NCBI RefSeq assembly: GCF_037076465.1
Contig: NZ_AP028908.1
Span: 2,728,001-2,792,000, forward strand
DNA: 64,000 nucleotides
Source of the DNA: Pectobacterium araliae
Lineage (GTDB): Bacteria > Pseudomonadota > Gammaproteobacteria > Enterobacterales > Enterobacteriaceae
Direction of reading: 5' to 3'
Part shown: piece after piece, positions 63,278-64,000 of the stretch
How positions within the stretch are numbered: position 1 is the first letter of the stretch
How the letters are laid out: each line of letters starts with the position of its first letter
Program-made: the position numbers and the translations under genes
The notes under the pieces: generated by a model
Seen by the model: only the letters and a program-made list of their open reading frames with translations
What the model was told of the DNA's origin: nothing
Database searches by the model: none

Positions 63278-63682
63278 ATGCCAAGATACATGGTAATCAC
63301 AATTCACATTAAAATCCCTGCAACAACAAGCGATACTGAAGAAAAAATCATTGAGACTTCTTTCATCTTAGACACTTATACAGGTGAAATCATCGGTGGT
63401 GGATTCGAAAGCAAAGAGGCAGCAGAAATTCAATGTGAAAATGAAAATCATAAAGAAGAAAATATCAACAACACCAAAAAACCAAAAAATACTTCACCCT
63501 ACCCTAAAGATATTTATGTAGAAACCAATAATAAAGATAATGATTCATATTCAGAGTCTGATTTTATTTTTGAAGAAAACACAACAGAAGAAATAAGCGA
63601 TAAATTAAAAAACAAAATAAAACAAAAAATTACAAAAGAACTTAATAAGGAAAAAAATCACACCCGAAAACGCAAACCTTAA
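63278..63682 (+). CDS. Hypothetical charged, low-complexity protein
   Basis: 134 residues. The first 50 residues (MPRYMVITIHIKIPATTSDT; ETSFILDTYTGEIIGGGFES) could form a small beta-rich domain. The rest is rich in Asn, Lys and Glu and ends in a basic tail (NKEKNHTRKRKP). TTGGAG lies before the ATG. I recognise no family. Very A+T-rich, like the surrounding accessory DNA. Confidence 0.5.
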   Translation: MPRYMVITIHIKIPATTSDTEEKIIETSFILDTYTGEIIGGGFESKEAAEIQCENENHKEENINNTKKPKNTSPYPKDIYVETNNKDNDSYSESDFIFEENTTEEISDKLKNKIKQKITKELNKEKNHTRKRKP

Positions 63683-63724
63683 ATAAAACATAACTGCCAT
63701 ATACCACTACATGGCAGTTATAAA

Positions 63725-64000
63725 TCACAATACACTGTCAAGATGAAGCATTTCATTAATAGGTGCATCATCGAGATATCTTCTTTCAAAATAGATATTC
63801 CCCCCTATTAAACTAGGGACTCTATCATCCATATGATAAAAATATTTTTCTATTTTTGAATTTTGCTCTACAGATAACAAATATCTGTGTAAATATTCGG
63901 AGTGATTTTCTCTTTGTAAAATAACAAATTTAAAACCCACCAACTTTCCACTCGTATGCCAAATATAAGTGTAATCTTCCCCTATATGAAATCTTTTCGC
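63725..64000 (-). CDS. Hypothetical protein, C-terminal part (runs off the window)
   Basis: The minus-strand frame is open from the window edge to the stop at 63725-63727, giving at least 91 residues; the start lies outside. It contains GEDYTYIWHTSGKLVGFKFV and GGNIYFERRYLDD. I do not recognise the family. It is convergent with the preceding gene. Confidence 0.5.
   Translation of the reverse strand, partial: AKRFHIGEDYTYIWHTSGKLVGFKFVILQRENHSEYLHRYLLSVEQNSKIEKYFYHMDDRVPSLIGGNIYFERRYLDDAPINEMLHLDSVL

Overview
The window looks like a chromosome segment of a soft-rot enterobacterium, most likely Pectobacterium. The first ~19.8 kb keeps the enterobacterial order pyrC-dinI-bssS-(cytochrome b561)-yceI-trhO-lpxL-opgH-opgG, with proteins close to the E. 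coli ones. It is followed by a His-rich PepSY/DUF2946 pair, a chemotaxis receptor, an OrtT/GhoT-like membrane toxin, a DUF523 protein and a universal stress protein. An IS1182-type element sits in the lpxL/opgH terminator and has duplicated the hairpin. No rRNA or tRNA gene and no CRISPR array was recognised.

From 19.85 kb the DNA is mobile. An IS1111/IS110-type element is nested in the leader of an IS630-type element (19855-22360). Then comes a conjugation module: a TraR/DksA zinc-finger protein, a complete VirB1-VirB11 type IV secretion operon (VirB3 and VirB4 fused, with an EexN-type lipoprotein), a TrbM/KikA-like protein, a repeat-rich candidate oriT, a coupling protein and a MOB_C-type relaxase of the CloDF13 MobB/MobC kind, and an ArdC antirestriction protein. 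A P4-type tyrosine integrase lies at 49.8-51.1 kb. Together these suggest an integrative conjugative element or its remains.

The cargo between ardC and the integrase (38.9-48.8 kb) is much richer in A+T and looks like a cluster of anti-phage systems. Module A (38989-42831) is a tight five-gene operon: thymidylate-synthase-like enzyme, P-loop (d)NMP kinase, a protein resembling the 5-hmdU DNA kinase helical domain, a TIR-like protein and an Nmad2-like protein. Module B (43605-45958) is a ThsB-like TIR protein followed by a SLOG-patatin fusion, interrupted by a four-copy 11-bp tandem repeat that creates a stop codon. Then come a TIR gene with an in-frame stop (46169-47014) and module C, a TIR plus a SLOG protein (47075-48785). 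The shared theme is TIR proteins making nucleotide signals read by SLOG domains, as in Thoeris.

Beyond the integrase (51.5-64 kb) is another accessory block. It holds an Hcp gene with a small two-helix membrane protein and a DUF4225 protein (possible T6SS effector/immunity pair), and a ~9-kb element carrying a large serine recombinase, two ParB-like proteins, a DUF6119/TIGR04141 protein and the His-Xaa-Ser operon hxsD-hxsB-hxsC-hxsA. This element is bracketed by two diverged copies of the same small-gene 3' end, which suggests attL and attR. The window ends in unrecognised A+T-rich genes.
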